From the NCBI GenBank assembly GCA_963576735.1, contig OY755187.1, positions 17,089,018-17,153,017 on the forward strand: DNA of 64,000 bases. The letters run 5' to 3'. The notes below the pieces were generated by a model, which was not told where the DNA came from, searched no databases, and worked only from the letters and a program-made list of their open reading frames with translations. Every line of letters starts with the position of its first letter. The stretch's first letter is position 1. The DNA comes from Bedellia somnulentella (taxonomy: Eukaryota > Arthropoda > Insecta > Lepidoptera > Bedelliidae). This document shows positions 32,293 through 42,541 of this stretch, in pieces. Position numbers and translations under genes: made by a program.

Positions 32293-35200
32293 GAATTGCT
32301 GCATCACGTGATATCGTGTTGCGTACACGCGACGATCGCCTACAACGCATTTTGGAAACCCACCGAGCTTACGACGCCCTGCAATATCCACTAAATTATT
32401 GTCATGGTGAAGATGGGTACAATTTTGGGCTGTACCAAGTGAATCCTACTACGAGAGTCACTAATTATCAAAAAAAAATATCTGCTCAACAGTACTATTC
32501 TTACCTTTTACAAATAAGGCAAAACAGTTTCGTATATTTGCAACGTTTTCGTGGTTTGTTCAGCCAATTTATTGTGGACATGTACGGAAAAATAGAAACT
32601 GAACGTTTAGTGTATATTCGCACTAACCAGCGACGGTTACGCGTTGAAGAATACGTGCACTTGCGGGACGCCATGCAATCAGATAATAACGTCGAAGACT
32701 TGGGTCGATTGGTTATTTTGCCATCCAGTTTCACAGGTGGTCCGCGGTATATGCACGAACGAACCCAAGATGCTTTTTGTTACGTCCGTAAATACGGCCG
32801 GCCGGACCTTTTTATAACATTTACAACAAATCCAAAGTGGACGGAGATTTGCCAGGCACTTCTCACAGGACAGGCATCATACGACAGACATGACATTATT
32901 GCTAGGATTTTTCATTTAAAACTCAAAGTCTTGATTAATCTACTTACAAAGGAGAAAGTTTTCGGTTCAACTCTTTGTTTTATGTATAGCGTCGAGTGGC
33001 AAAAGCGTGGTTTACCTCACGCGCACATTCTTCTGTGGCTGGAAGAAAAAATTCGTCCCGATACTATAGACAGTGTCATAAGTGCAGAATTTCCGGACTA
33101 TAATGCAGATCCGATTTTGCATGATATAATAAAAACACATATGGTTCACGGGCCATGTGGCGTCTTAAACAGGGAATCACCGTGCATGAAAGATGGTCAA
33201 TGCTCAAAAAAATACCCCAGAGTACTTAAAGAACTAACTATGGCTGGGGAAAATGGGTATCCGCAATACCAGCGAAGATCACCGTCACAAGGTGGTTTCA
33301 CAGCTACTATCAGATTCCGTGGACAAGAAATAATTCTAAATAATAGTTGGGTGGTACCGTATTCTCCAGTTTTGTCAAAAGCTTTTCAAGCACACATTAA
33401 TGTTGAAATTTGTAATAGCGTCGAATCTATAAAATATATATGTAAATATGTTAATAAAAGTAGTGATCAAGCCATGATAGCACTGAGAAATAACAATCAA
33501 TTTGATGAAGTGACAAGGTATCAATCTGGCCGATACATAAGCTCTTCGGAGGCGGTTTGGCGCATTTTGAGTTTCCCTATTCATGAAAGGTATCCGCCAG
33601 TCATCCATCTTGACGTGCACCTAGAAGGCGGGCAGCGAGTTTACTTTCAGCCAGAAAATGTGGCAGAAAGAATGAACAACCCAAGACAAACCACCTTGCT
33701 AGCATTCTTTCGCCTTTGCGAAAGAGACAATTTCGCTAAGTCTCTGTTGTACAATGAAGTGCCACATTATTATACTTATAACAAGCAGCAAGGTGTTTTT
33801 AATCGCAGGAGACGTGGAACTGCCGTAGAAGGTGAGAGCGGCATTTTTAAAGAACACGTGATTGGAAGAGTATACACGGTGCACCCAAATAATGCAGAGT
33901 GTTATTATTTACGCCTTCTCCTTCACACAGTGCGAGGACCTACTTCTTTTGCTGAGCTCCGCAAAGTGGACGATATAGAATATCCCACATTTCAAGCTGC
34001 TTGCCGCGCACGGCATTTATTAGATGGCGATCAGCATTGGGATGATGCTTTAGCCGAAGCATGCGTCAGTGATAGTCCACATCGTTTGCGCCATTTATTT
34101 GCCATTTTGTTGACATTTTGTGGCCTATCGGACGCTGGGCAGTTGTGGCAAAAATATAAAGACGCGTTTGCCCAAGATTTTTTGAGACAGCAAAATATAA
34201 ATAGTGAAACTTCTGACCAAGTACGTGAAAGCTGCCATAATAGGTCTTTGATGGCTATACAAGATATAGTTACAAGTATAGGAGGGAACCCCCTCAGTCG
34301 ATACGGCTTGCCAACTCCGACAGTTGGTGGGGAACGAATTAATAGAGAGTATACATCTGAAATAAATTACAACCCCGAAGAGTTAGCAGAAATATTGCGA
34401 AATGGCTGTTCAAATTTGACGTCAGAACAACGTCAAATCTTTGATAGAGTATGCTGTAGTGTAGAACATTCATTAGGAGAAATGCTGTTTTTAGATGCAC
34501 CTGGTGGAACAGGTAAAACTTTCCTCACTAAAGTTATCTTGGCTCAAATAAGGAGCCAAAACAAAATTGCCCTTGCCGTCGCCTCCTCAGGAATAGCTGC
34601 CACTTTATTACCAGGAGGAAAAACAGCACATACAACATTTAAAATACCAATCGACTTGGACCGCACAGAAAACCCTGTTTGCAACGTGTCTCGCAATAGT
34701 GATAAAGCAAAGGTTTTACGCGATTGCGCCCTTATCGTTTGGGACGAGTGTACGATGGCAAATCGTAAAGCTGTGGAAGCTGTAGATAGAACGTTGCGAG
34801 ACATAAGACAAAATGACCGACCGATGGGAGGTTTAACGGTGTTATTCTGTGGAGACTTCAGGCAGACTCTCCCTATAATACCCAGAGGAACGAGGGCCGA
34901 TGAAATAGGTGCCTGTTTAAAGAGCTCTATTTTAGGGCGTAATGTCATAATAACTAATTTGAGCTTTAATATGCGAGCATATTTGGGAGGTGACGCAAAC
35001 GCCAGCACACAAAATTTATTTAAAAGTCGGAGTACCAATCATTCTACTCAGAAATTTAAGCCCACCAAAACTATGCAACGGAACTCGGTTGAGAGTGACA
35101 AATCTCCAACGAAATGTCATTGAAGCCGAAATCTTAACAGGTTACGGCTCCGGTGATGTTGTTTTCATTTCCAGGATACCTATTATCCCCAATAATTTTC

Positions 35201-35430
35201 CATTTACTTTCAAACGTGTGCAGTTTCCTGTAAGCCTCTGTTACGCTATGACTATTAATAAAGCTCAAGGCCAGACGCTATCCGTTGCGGGTGTAGACCT
35301 TACTTGTGATTGTTTTTCACACGGCCAACTCTATGTTTCTCTATCACGTGTTAGCAACCCAAACAACCTTTTTGTATATGCTCCGGGTAATTCCACCGCA
35401 AACATAGTGTATAGAGAAGCCTACACGTAA
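32293..35430 (+). pseudogene. Hel-R Rep/PIF1 helicase protein
   Basis: Helitron_like_N region: ALQYPLNYCHGEDGYNF and LPSSFTGGPRYMHE. The Rep HUH motif is GLPHAHILLW (His-Ala-His), and the catalytic two-tyrosine motif is YICKYVNK. The PIF1 helicase shows APGGTGKTF (Walker A), LIVWDECTM (Walker B), FCGDFRQTLPI, and FAMTIN-type motif VI as CYAMTINKAQGQTL. About 180 residues between RAYLGGDANAS and KIYLKVGVPI are deleted with a frameshift near 34990-35040, removing motifs between III and V. Intact, it would nick and unwind DNA for rolling-circle transposition. Confidence 0.88.
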
Positions 35431-35520
35431 TCAACTATACCAAAAGTCACGACTCTTATCTAAATCATCAAAAAGGTCATATACTCTTAACTAAACGACG
35501 TTTTTTTGTTCTCGACAATC

Positions 35521-35548
35521 ACGCGAACGAAGTCGCGGGCACAGCTAG
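35521..35548 (+). other. Helitron 3' hairpin and CTAG terminus of Hel-R
   Basis: GCGA (35522-35525) pairs with TCGC (35532-35535), and CTAG closes at 35545-35548 before T. This is the transposition-termination signal of the Helitron, comparable to those at 27978-28007 and 45960-45990. Confidence 0.88.
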
Positions 35549-35612
35549 TCTCAACTATGTTCCAACTTATTGTTATTATTTCTTTGTGTCACAATAAACG
35601 TTTTTTTTTTTT
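35549..35612 (+). other. Probable 3' end of LINE-alpha
   Basis: After the Hel-R terminus comes unrelated sequence with CACAATAAACG and a run of T up to 35611, then Helentron coding sequence. LINE-gamma also has a T-rich tail. Assignment to LINE-alpha is inferred from position. Confidence 0.45.
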
Positions 35613-36425
35613 AGTACCTCCTATTGATGTAACAGGCTATTTAGAAATACGCCATTTCGGTGTCATCAGAAACAGTTTTATGATGTATAATTGTTTCTTT
35701 AGAATAGATTATGACGAGGAAACTGACTTATTTGGATGTTTGCGGGATCAGTGAATAATTAAGATTTCGGAACTACTTTAAAAGAGGCTTTGACGGCAAT
35801 GTTTACATTTCACAAAGCGGGCATTCTAATTGCCACATCAAAATCTCTAGGAGTCATGAACTATAACAATAAATATCATTTTACCGATTCACACGCATGT
35901 GGCTCAAAAGGGGCAAGTGCCTCTGATACTCACGGTAAAGCTTGTGTTATTGAATGTAGTTCTATTGATGCCCTTGTCCGAGTATGCAAACGTGCTACAG
36001 GTTCAGGTAACATACAGTATACTCTAATTACATAGATGTTCATATAACAGACAGACCGAGGGACAATGTAAATAGTCCTACAGAACATAATTTGCAACAA
36101 TCTTCTCAAGTTATATCTCCAATCAATATAGTTCAATCTCACGAAATTGAAACGAATTTAAATCAAAACCCACAGCAACATCAAAATTTACTAATACCAC
36201 CAACTACTATATCTGATTCTGAAACTGAAAGAAACCTAGCCTGTCAGACTATTCCCGTTCATGCTTCATTAATGGTTCCTATCGATAGCGCACAACCCAC
36301 AGAAGAACAAGTATTAGATGTATCAAACAATGTAAACAAAATTACCAGAAAACAACTGATAACATTGTCAATGTGGCTCATGAAAAAAGAGCAGAAGAAT
36401 TCGCTTGGTTCTTTCTACTGCCTTA
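35613..36425 (+). pseudogene. Helentron protein, peptidase-like region
   Basis: TGYLEIRHFGVIRNSFMMY continues the region that breaks off at about 4130. HKAGILIATSKSLGVMNYNN, HFTDSHACGSKG, GKACVIECSSIDALVRVCKR and IQYTLITIDVHI match the C-terminal part of the cysteine-peptidase-like domain of such proteins. At the end, RAEEFAWFFLLP begins the Helitron_like_N section. There are stops/frameshifts near 35752 and 36031. A Harbinger-like MITE cuts the frame at LLP; YGVNGLYQPRHT follows at 36921. Confidence 0.75.
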
Positions 36426-36920
36426 AGCGGCCAGTACACAATGGCGGACGATGGCCCACTGCTCGCCATCGCCACTGTGTACAGGGGGCAATGGTGCATG
36501 ATGGCGGACAATTGCCGATCGTGGCGCGCAATGGCGCGCAATGGCGAAGTTGTCGGTTTTTCGGGCACACTTCAAAGGAATCGTGGCGTAGCATGGCCGG
36601 TGGTGTTTCCACAATGGGCCATTGTTTAGTTCGTCACCGACCGCTCATAGATACTTATACTTTTTTTGGAATATTTTATTGCAAAATGTATTGATAATCA
36701 CTATATGACGTAAAAATAACATAAATAGCGCCATAAATAAAATAAATTACATGCATAATAATAAATAAATAGCTGCAACCATAATTACTTCGACGTCCGT
36801 CGCAAGTGGATTGCCAGACAGTAATGAGCAATGGGCCATTGTGTGAACACCAATTGATCGTGGCCAACAATTGCCAATTGCGAAGCGTGGCCCATCGTCG
36901 GCCATTGTGTACTGGCCGCT
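36426..36920. mobile_element. PIF/Harbinger-like MITE
   Basis: The 495 bp element has terminal inverted repeats starting AGCGGCCAGTACACAATGG (20 bases identical, similarity to about 35) and is flanked by TTA duplications (36423-36425, 36921-36923). A 3 bp TWA/TTA target is the mark of PIF/Harbinger. Subterminal DNA is full of CAATGGC-type motifs on both strands. It has no transposase. Removal rejoins FFLLP-YGVNG in the Helentron. Confidence 0.88.
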
Positions 36921-36953
36921 TTACGGTGTAAATGGCTTATATCAACCCAGACA

Positions 36954-37024
36954 TACCTTTATTTATTCTTTATTTATTAGTAATAATCCCCACATGAGGT
37001 TTTCATGAACAAAAAGATTTAAAT
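36954..37024 (+). mobile_element. SINE-1, truncated copy
   Basis: The body of SINE-1 is present ('ccccacatgaggttttcatg', 'aaaaagatttaaat') without the tRNA-like head. It lies between Helentron residues QPRHT and MHDLVKK. A stretch of Helentron protein including the HUH motif is missing here, so a deletion accompanied or followed the insertion. Confidence 0.75.
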
Positions 37025-37074
37025 TATGCACGATCTAGTTAAGAAAAATCAATTGCACAAACATACACATACAT

Positions 37075-39139
37075 TAGGGTGTCCCAAAAAAATCAAAGTG
37101 ATTTTTTTTCGACGCATACCCGCAATTATTATTCGTTTTGTAGTAATATAACTCTAAAATAAATATCACGTACTTCGGATAACAGCAACCCGTGCCGACT
37201 TGTATCGAAACATGTTACTACGTGAACTCCTAAACGCGTAAGGACTTGCAAATATCAGTGCGTGTTGTTTCTTGTTTTAATATCATTTATTGCATTGTTT
37301 TCAAATAATCAACATGTCAGTCGAATTGCGCAGTTCTAAAAAGAGTGAAATATATTTAATTGGTTACGTAAAACATCAAATAACTGGTTCAAAACTTCCC
37401 TCTAATGGGCAAGTTCTAGCAGTTTTGTTTTACAATATCCGCGAAGTGAATTTAAAGGTAAATGAGAGTGCAAATCTAACGATACGCGAGTGCATTATTT
37501 TTTGGGAAAAGGCACGACTACCTACTAAATCATTGCCAAATTGTCTTCCGATTGTTATTTCTTATGAAGATAAGGAGCAGCTTATATCTGTGCCACGTTT
37601 AGAGAGTTCTACTGGAAGTGAGCAAGCCCAGGCTGTTTGGAATGCTATAGTAGACTGGAACCTCGAAGAAAGAGTACAAATAATTTGCTGTGACACCACG
37701 GCTTCTAACACTGGTCGTCTAAACGGGGCTTGTGTGATTTTGCAGCAAAAGATCAACAGAGAAGTGCTTATTTTTGCTTGCCGCCATCACATTTATGAAT
37801 TGGTACTCAAAGCAGCGTTCGAAGTGAAAATTAGCCAGGTGACAACTAGCCCAGATATTCCCCATTCAGTTCCCAGTTGTCTCGAAATTCAAAAAATTTC
37901 GAGACAACTGGAAAAATGTCGATAGTACTAAAATCGAAAATTATCGAGAAAAAATTGTTTCTTGCCTGACATTAAGCGAAATCCAGAATCTGATTTCGTT
38001 TTACCGTTCTGAATTGACAAAAACAATTGTCAGAGACGACTATCGTGAGTTGATAGAGCTCTCAGTTTTGTTTTTAGGCGGAGATGAAGAAAAAAAGTTT
38101 AAAATCCGACCCCCAGGTGCTATGCACCAAGCTCGATGGATGGCTAGAGATATCTATTCTTTAAAAAATAGTGTTACTTAGCTCTCAATTTAAAATTAAT
38201 AGTAAAGATAAGAATGCTCTATTGGACGTCTGCCTGTTCATCGTTTCATCCTATGTCAAGCCATGGATGCAGTGTATTTCGGCAGTCAAAGCACCGTACC
38301 AAGATTTGTCATTTTTGAAAGCCATGAGAGCTTACGAAAATATTGATAAAAATATATCAAAAGCAGTATTGAAGAAGTTTACTCAGCATTTATGGTATTT
38401 GACCGAGGAAGTATCTATGATATCACTTTTTGACGACGAGGTGAGCCAAGAAAGTAAGGAAAACATTATATCAAACTTATCTAAAGATAGTATCTCGTCT
38501 CAAGAAAAACGCTATATACCATCAAAAGAAGATTTAAGCGGACTATTGTACGAGAAAAACATAGAAGATTTTATATCGTCTTCAAGTAAGTCTTTGTTCT
38601 CTCGTCTGAAAATTGATGATAGTTTTCTCGAAGAAAGTCCTGCTTCGTGGTCTAATAATTCTTCGTATCTTGAAGCAAAAGTGAAACTATCAACACTGAA
38701 AGCAGTGAATGACACTGCTGAAAGGGCAGTTAAGTTGATGCAAGACTTTCACGGGCTAATCACGGTTGAAGAGGAACAAAAGCAATTTTTGTTACGTTGT
38801 GTACAAGAACATCGTAAAATTTACCCTGATCGCAAAAAGAAAACTTTAAAAAGAAAGTATATAGAAGATCCTTGATGTATATTAATATCATTAAATACTA
38901 TTTCTTTTAAATATTATTAGTTGTTTTCTTTCCAAAACCTAAATTAAGACTAAGTAACATAATTTTTCCATACAAATTTTTAATTTATAACTTTGAAGTC
39001 AAGTCGGCACGTGATAACATTAAGTTATCACTAAAATATTTTTTATTTAGGCTTTTGAGGTCAAACAGAATAAAATAAAAGGGTATGCGTATAAGATTTC
39101 AAAAAAAAATATTTTTCCCTTATAGCTTGGGACACCCTA
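37075..39139 (+). mobile_element. hAT-like DNA transposon
   Basis: The 2,065 bp element starts TAGGGTGTCCCAA and ends with the inverted TTGGGACACCCTA (13 bp). A subterminal GCATACCC also occurs at both ends. It is flanked by an 8 bp duplication ACATACAT (37067-37074 and 39140-39147), the hallmark size for hAT. It carries one transposase-like gene, now frameshifted. Confidence 0.88.
37314..38875 (+). pseudogene. hAT-like transposase (frameshifted)
   Basis: The start ATG is at 37314. Conserved-looking blocks are CCDTTASNTGRLNGAC, FACRHHIYELVLKAAFE, GAMHQARWMARDIYSLK, FTQHLWYLTEEVSMISLFD and VNDTAERAVKLMQDFHG. I recognise these as shared by a widespread insect and cnidarian family, which the 8 bp duplication places near hAT; I cannot place the DDE residues with certainty. 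Single-base shifts near 37890 (FKKFRDNWKNVDS follows in another frame) and 38168 split the frame. The C-terminus is rich in Lys. Confidence 0.75.
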
Positions 39140-39520
39140 ACATACATGTTATAAAAACAATTCAGGATCATGTAGGTTTGGTTTTCCAAGAAAAGGATGC
39201 GCTGAAACTCGTCTCGTATCCCATTCATCAGAAGAATTTATTCGTAATGGAGAGATGCTGGCTGGGTTAATAATTATAACCCAACTCTTTTAAAAGTTTG
39301 GAATGCCAATATGCATATTCAGCCATGCGGAACAAATGAAGCCATAGCATTTTATATAGCCAAATATGTATCTAAATCTGAGCCGACACAGCTTGATAGC
39401 AGTGTAGCTCAAGCAATACGCGAAATTCAACGTGAAGAAACAGATATATCACGTAAATTGTTTAAAGTGTGTATGCGGATATTAAAGGAAAGGCAAGTGT
39501 CTGCGTGCAAATGTGCTTAT

Positions 39521-42500
39521 ATTTATTTATTTATTTATTTATTTGAACACTTTATTGCATACAGAATAGATATAATGTATTTTACAAAAGTACAGAACAT
39601 AAAAACTTAGTACACTAAGGCGGACTTATCGCCTTAACGCGATTTCTTCCAGTCAACCTTTATGGTGAGGAAAAACAAGTACACAACTCTTAACTAGAAA
39701 TAAATGATAATCAGTATGCAAAACCAAACTTAACTAAACACAACCTATTTACAACCTTAACCTAGATATTAATTTATATAACTAATATGTATAATAATAA
39801 ATATTCTTCTACAGTATCTTAATAATATACATATATACACATATATATAAATAAATTATATATATTCTTATATAGTATAATAAATACAAATATATACATA
39901 TACCTATCATTATAAAATCTACCAACCTAAGGTCTTAAAAAAATGAGATTTTAATTTATTTTTAAATATGCTTAGCGATGATGACAGCCGTATGTCAACT
40001 GGTAGTGAGTTCCACAAATTAACCGCTTTGACTGCAAAGGAATCACTATATGTCGTACTGCTATGAGGAGGTACGCTCAACAACCTATTCTCCTGCGATC
40101 GCAAGGCACGGCCGTGGGAGGACAAGTATGTGAACTTACACCGAAGATAATGGGGGGCAGCAGGATTGTTAAGGGCATTATACAAAACACATAAAATATG
40201 AGTATTCCTCCGAAGTCGAATAGGGAGCCACTTTAGTTGAGCGCGATACTCAGAAACATGATCGTATTTACGTAATCCAAATATAAAACGGATACATAAA
40301 TTCTGGAGACGTTCGAGTTTGTTAAGTAGCTCCTCTGTGAGGTCAAGATAGCTTACGTCTGCGTAATCAAGAATCGGAAGCAGTAGAGACTGCGCCAGCG
40401 TAATCTTAGTGTGGTGAGGCAGGAAAAATTGCAAGCGCTTAAGTGAGTGACAAGATGCAAAGACTTTTTTACTTACGGCTTCCACTTGGGGCAACCACGA
40501 AAATGTACTGTCCATTATAACTCCTAGATTTTTGACAGAATTGACAAAGGGAATATCGATGCCATCATAGCACAGCTTCCCATCAAGAGCCATATTTGCC
40601 TTATTCAGCAACCTCGAACTGCCAAAAATAATTGCCTGTGACTTATCAGGATTTAGTAGAAGTCCAAACTTTTTCACCCATTTCGATATAATGGCCAGGT
40701 TGTCATTTATGACATCAAGCGCTGAATTTATATCTTCCGGTAGAGCACTTGTGTAGATTTGAAGGTCGTCTGCATATAGGTGATAGAGAGAATTAAGTTC
40801 TTTAGCTAAGATATTGATAAATAATGAAAAAAGCAAAGGAGAAAGTACGCCGCCTTGCGGGACGCCAGCAAGTACCGGACACCAAGCAGAACTCTCTGCG
40901 TCAGTGCATACGCACTGCTGACGACCTTTAAGGTAAGATTCGAACCAATTGGTGACTGTCGGAGATACGTTAAGAGATCGTAAAATGCCCAGAAGTATAT
41001 CAAGATCCACAGTATTGAAAGCGTTGCTGAAATCTAAAAGTGTAAGTACTGTAACTTGGTGATTTTCCATATTTAACCGAATATCGTCAGTGACCTTGAT
41101 GAGAGCAGTGACAGTGCTATGGCCTGTTCGGAAACCAGACTGGAAATCATTGAGCAGGTGGTGAGTAAAGAGGAAGTTGGAAAATTGTTCGAATACGAGG
41201 CGTTCAAGGACTTTTGATAGGAATGGTAGGATGGAAATAGGTCGAAATTGGGATAAGGTGGTTGGGTTAGGAACTTTAGGAATAGGAACAATGAAGGCAT
41301 TCTTCCACATACTAGGGAAGGAACAAGAGAGTAGGGATAAGTTCATTATATTTGTAATGTCTGGCAAAATTATTTCTAGAATGGGATTAATCATTAAGAT
41401 GCTAACGTTATCCGTACCCGTCGCTTTGCTGGTTATATTAGATATACATCTCTTAACGTCACGGCCAGAGACCAATTTGAAAGTGAATTGTGGGCAATTA
41501 GGGGTCGGTGTTGAAATGAGATTATTCAAAGCCTCAGTTTTACATTGATCACTAATGTTCAAAGGAGGAGTGGAGAAATGCATATTAAGTGCATTGAGGT
41601 CTGTATCAATAGGAGAATTGGCCTGAGATTTCCCTATGCCCAGTGTTTTAAGGAATGACCATAACTGAGAGGTGTCACAATCATCAATGGAAGTATGGAT
41701 ATATCGGCGTTTTGCGTCTCTACACACTCTATTACAGCGATTCCTTAGCTCCTTGTATTGTTGCAAGTGCTCATCCGTCTGTTGCTTTTTATAGCGATAT
41801 CGAGCATGATCCCGCTTAGACATGAGGTTTTTAATTTTGTCCGTAAGCCATGGAGCAGGTAACTGCTTCACACGAACTGAACGAAGGGGAGCGTGTTTGT
41901 CATAGAGGTCGGTCAAGAGAGTATTAAATCGTTCAACCCTTTCATCAATGTCGTCTATGCTATTTAGTTGTTCCCAGTCAATAGCTTTTGCATCATCACA
42001 TAGCTGCTGCAAATCCATTCTCTTAAAATTACGCTGAAGAATTGTACGCTTTTTCGGTTTAGGAGTACGGATTTTATAAGAGAGATAAAGAAGATCATGG
42101 TAGGAGAAACAGTCAGCAGTTAGTTGCCCATGATTGAGGACAAGGTCAGGAGAAGAGACAGTTATTAAATCTAGAAGTGTAGGATTGGAGTGAGGTGGAT
42201 GGTGAGTAGCATCAAGAGGCAAGATGTGAAGATTTTTTGCAGTTGTGATGGAACATAACGCTTTTGAGCGGTGATCATTTTTTAAAAGGCATGTATTAAA
42301 GTCACCCATGACTATTGTGTTATCAAAATTAGGAGAATAATCATCGAGAAGTTTTTCATAGGTATCGAAGTAATTGACTGTCATACAAGGGCTATAGTAG
42401 ACTCCGAGAAGAACCCTGCTGAAGCTGAGACGCACTTCTAAGAAGAGATGCTCAGCTTTCCCAGTATATTCACTCGCAGATTTACTGACAATGGTGTAAG

Positions 42501-42541
42501 GAATGTGGCTTCGAAGGTATATAGCCACTCCACCGCCACCT
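39521..42541 (-). mobile_element. LINE-delta, 5'-truncated LINE
   Basis: It is inserted on the minus strand in the Helentron Rep-helicase gene, with a 4 bp duplication TTAT (39517-39520, 42542-42545). The 3' tail is (AAAT)n, at the left. The 5' end is truncated inside the endonuclease domain. Removal restores KCAY-RLCHLNFRDSSRK. Confidence 0.88.
39919..42528 (-). CDS. LINE-delta ORF2, endonuclease (partial)/reverse transcriptase
   Basis: 869 codons are open. The endonuclease begins just upstream as GGGGVAIYLRS and retains VMGDFNTCLL and YHDLLYL. The reverse transcriptase shows QFRPISILPFLSKVLER, FQSGFRTGHSTVTAL, VTVLTLLDFSNAFNTV (motif A), GVPQGGVLSPLLFSLF (motif B), HLYADDLQIYTS (catalytic pair) and NLGVIMDSTFSW. 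The C-terminal block with LKWLPIRLRRNTHILCVLY is like the L2/Kiri/Crack side of the CR1 group and differs from LINE-alpha, -beta and -gamma. No stop or shift is seen. The start is lost by truncation, so this is a partial gene in an otherwise well-preserved copy. Confidence 0.87.
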   Translation of the reverse strand: MAIYLRSHIPYTIVSKSASEYTGKAEHLFLEVRLSFSRVLLGVYYSPCMTVNYFDTYEKLLDDYSPNFDNTIVMGDFNTCLLKNDHRSKALCSITTAKNLHILPLDATHHPPHSNPTLLDLITVSSPDLVLNHGQLTADCFSYHDLLYLSYKIRTPKPKKRTILQRNFKRMDLQQLCDDAKAIDWEQLNSIDDIDERVERFNTLLTDLYDKHAPLRSVRVKQLPAPWLTDKIKNLMSKRDHARYRYKKQQTDEHLQQYKELRNRCNRVCRDAKRRYIHTSIDDCDTSQLWSFLKTLGIGKSQANSPIDTDLNALNMHFSTPPLNISDQCKTEALNNLISTPTPNCPQFTFKLVSGRDVKRCISNITSKATGTDNVSILMINPILEIILPDITNIMNLSLLSCSFPSMWKNAFIVPIPKVPNPTTLSQFRPISILPFLSKVLERLVFEQFSNFLFTHHLLNDFQSGFRTGHSTVTALIKVTDDIRLNMENHQVTVLTLLDFSNAFNTVDLDILLGILRSLNVSPTVTNWFESYLKGRQQCVCTDAESSAWCPVLAGVPQGGVLSPLLFSLFINILAKELNSLYHLYADDLQIYTSALPEDINSALDVINDNLAIISKWVKKFGLLLNPDKSQAIIFGSSRLLNKANMALDGKLCYDGIDIPFVNSVKNLGVIMDSTFSWLPQVEAVSKKVFASCHSLKRLQFFLPHHTKITLAQSLLLPILDYADVSYLDLTEELLNKLERLQNLCIRFIFGLRKYDHVSEYRAQLKWLPIRLRRNTHILCVLYNALNNPAAPHYLRCKFTYLSSHGRALRSQENRLLSVPPHSSTTYSDSFAVKAVNLWNSLPVDIRLSSSLSIFKNKLKSHFFKTLGW

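Larger units (their letters stand above)
30391..35548 (+). mobile_element. Hel-R, Rep/helicase-coding Helitron (decayed)
   Basis: The 3' terminus is certain: hairpin GCGA-ACGAAG-TCGC then ACAGCTAG before T (35549). The 5' terminus is uncertain; TCCATGAGG after A at 30390 is the best candidate. The element carries an N-terminal repeat ORF and a Rep-helicase ORF. It has a direct duplication in the leader (30498-30534 and 30596-30631, 'ggttgcttggaaaattattt'). It cannot move by itself because the protein is broken in at least three places. Confidence 0.75.
4131..35612 (+). mobile_element. LINE-alpha, CR1-like, split by many insertions
   Basis: This is one non-LTR retrotransposon whose parts lie in order on the + strand: 5' region, ORF1 (4771-5844), endonuclease (7491-7917, 12916-13357), linker (15839-16127, 17133-17406) and reverse transcriptase (18381-18540, 25602-25627, 28008-29452). 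The probable 3' end is AATAAA plus a T run (35549-35612). Everything between the parts is inserted. The outer limits are inferred from where the Helentron protein stops and resumes. In-frame stops and frameshifts make it inactive. Confidence 0.7.
37026..39520 (+). pseudogene. Helentron Rep region, split by a hAT element
   Basis: The first piece (37026-37074) reads HDLVKKNQLHKHTHT. After the hAT element, 39148 continues CYKNNSGSCRFGFPRKG in the same frame. It then goes on SSEEFIRNGEMLAG, VNNYNPTLLKVWNANMHI and QPCGTNEAIAFYIAKYVSK (the two-tyrosine Rep motif region), then DISRKLFKVCMRILKERQVSACKCAY. A frameshift lies near 39268. LINE-delta interrupts after CAY; RLCHLNFRDSSRK follows at 42546. 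Confidence 0.82.

Noticed and set aside
36092..36694. 200-codon frame as one protein
   Set aside because: The first part is Helentron protein, but from 36426 on the frame runs through a MITE. The apparent C-terminus is MITE sequence.
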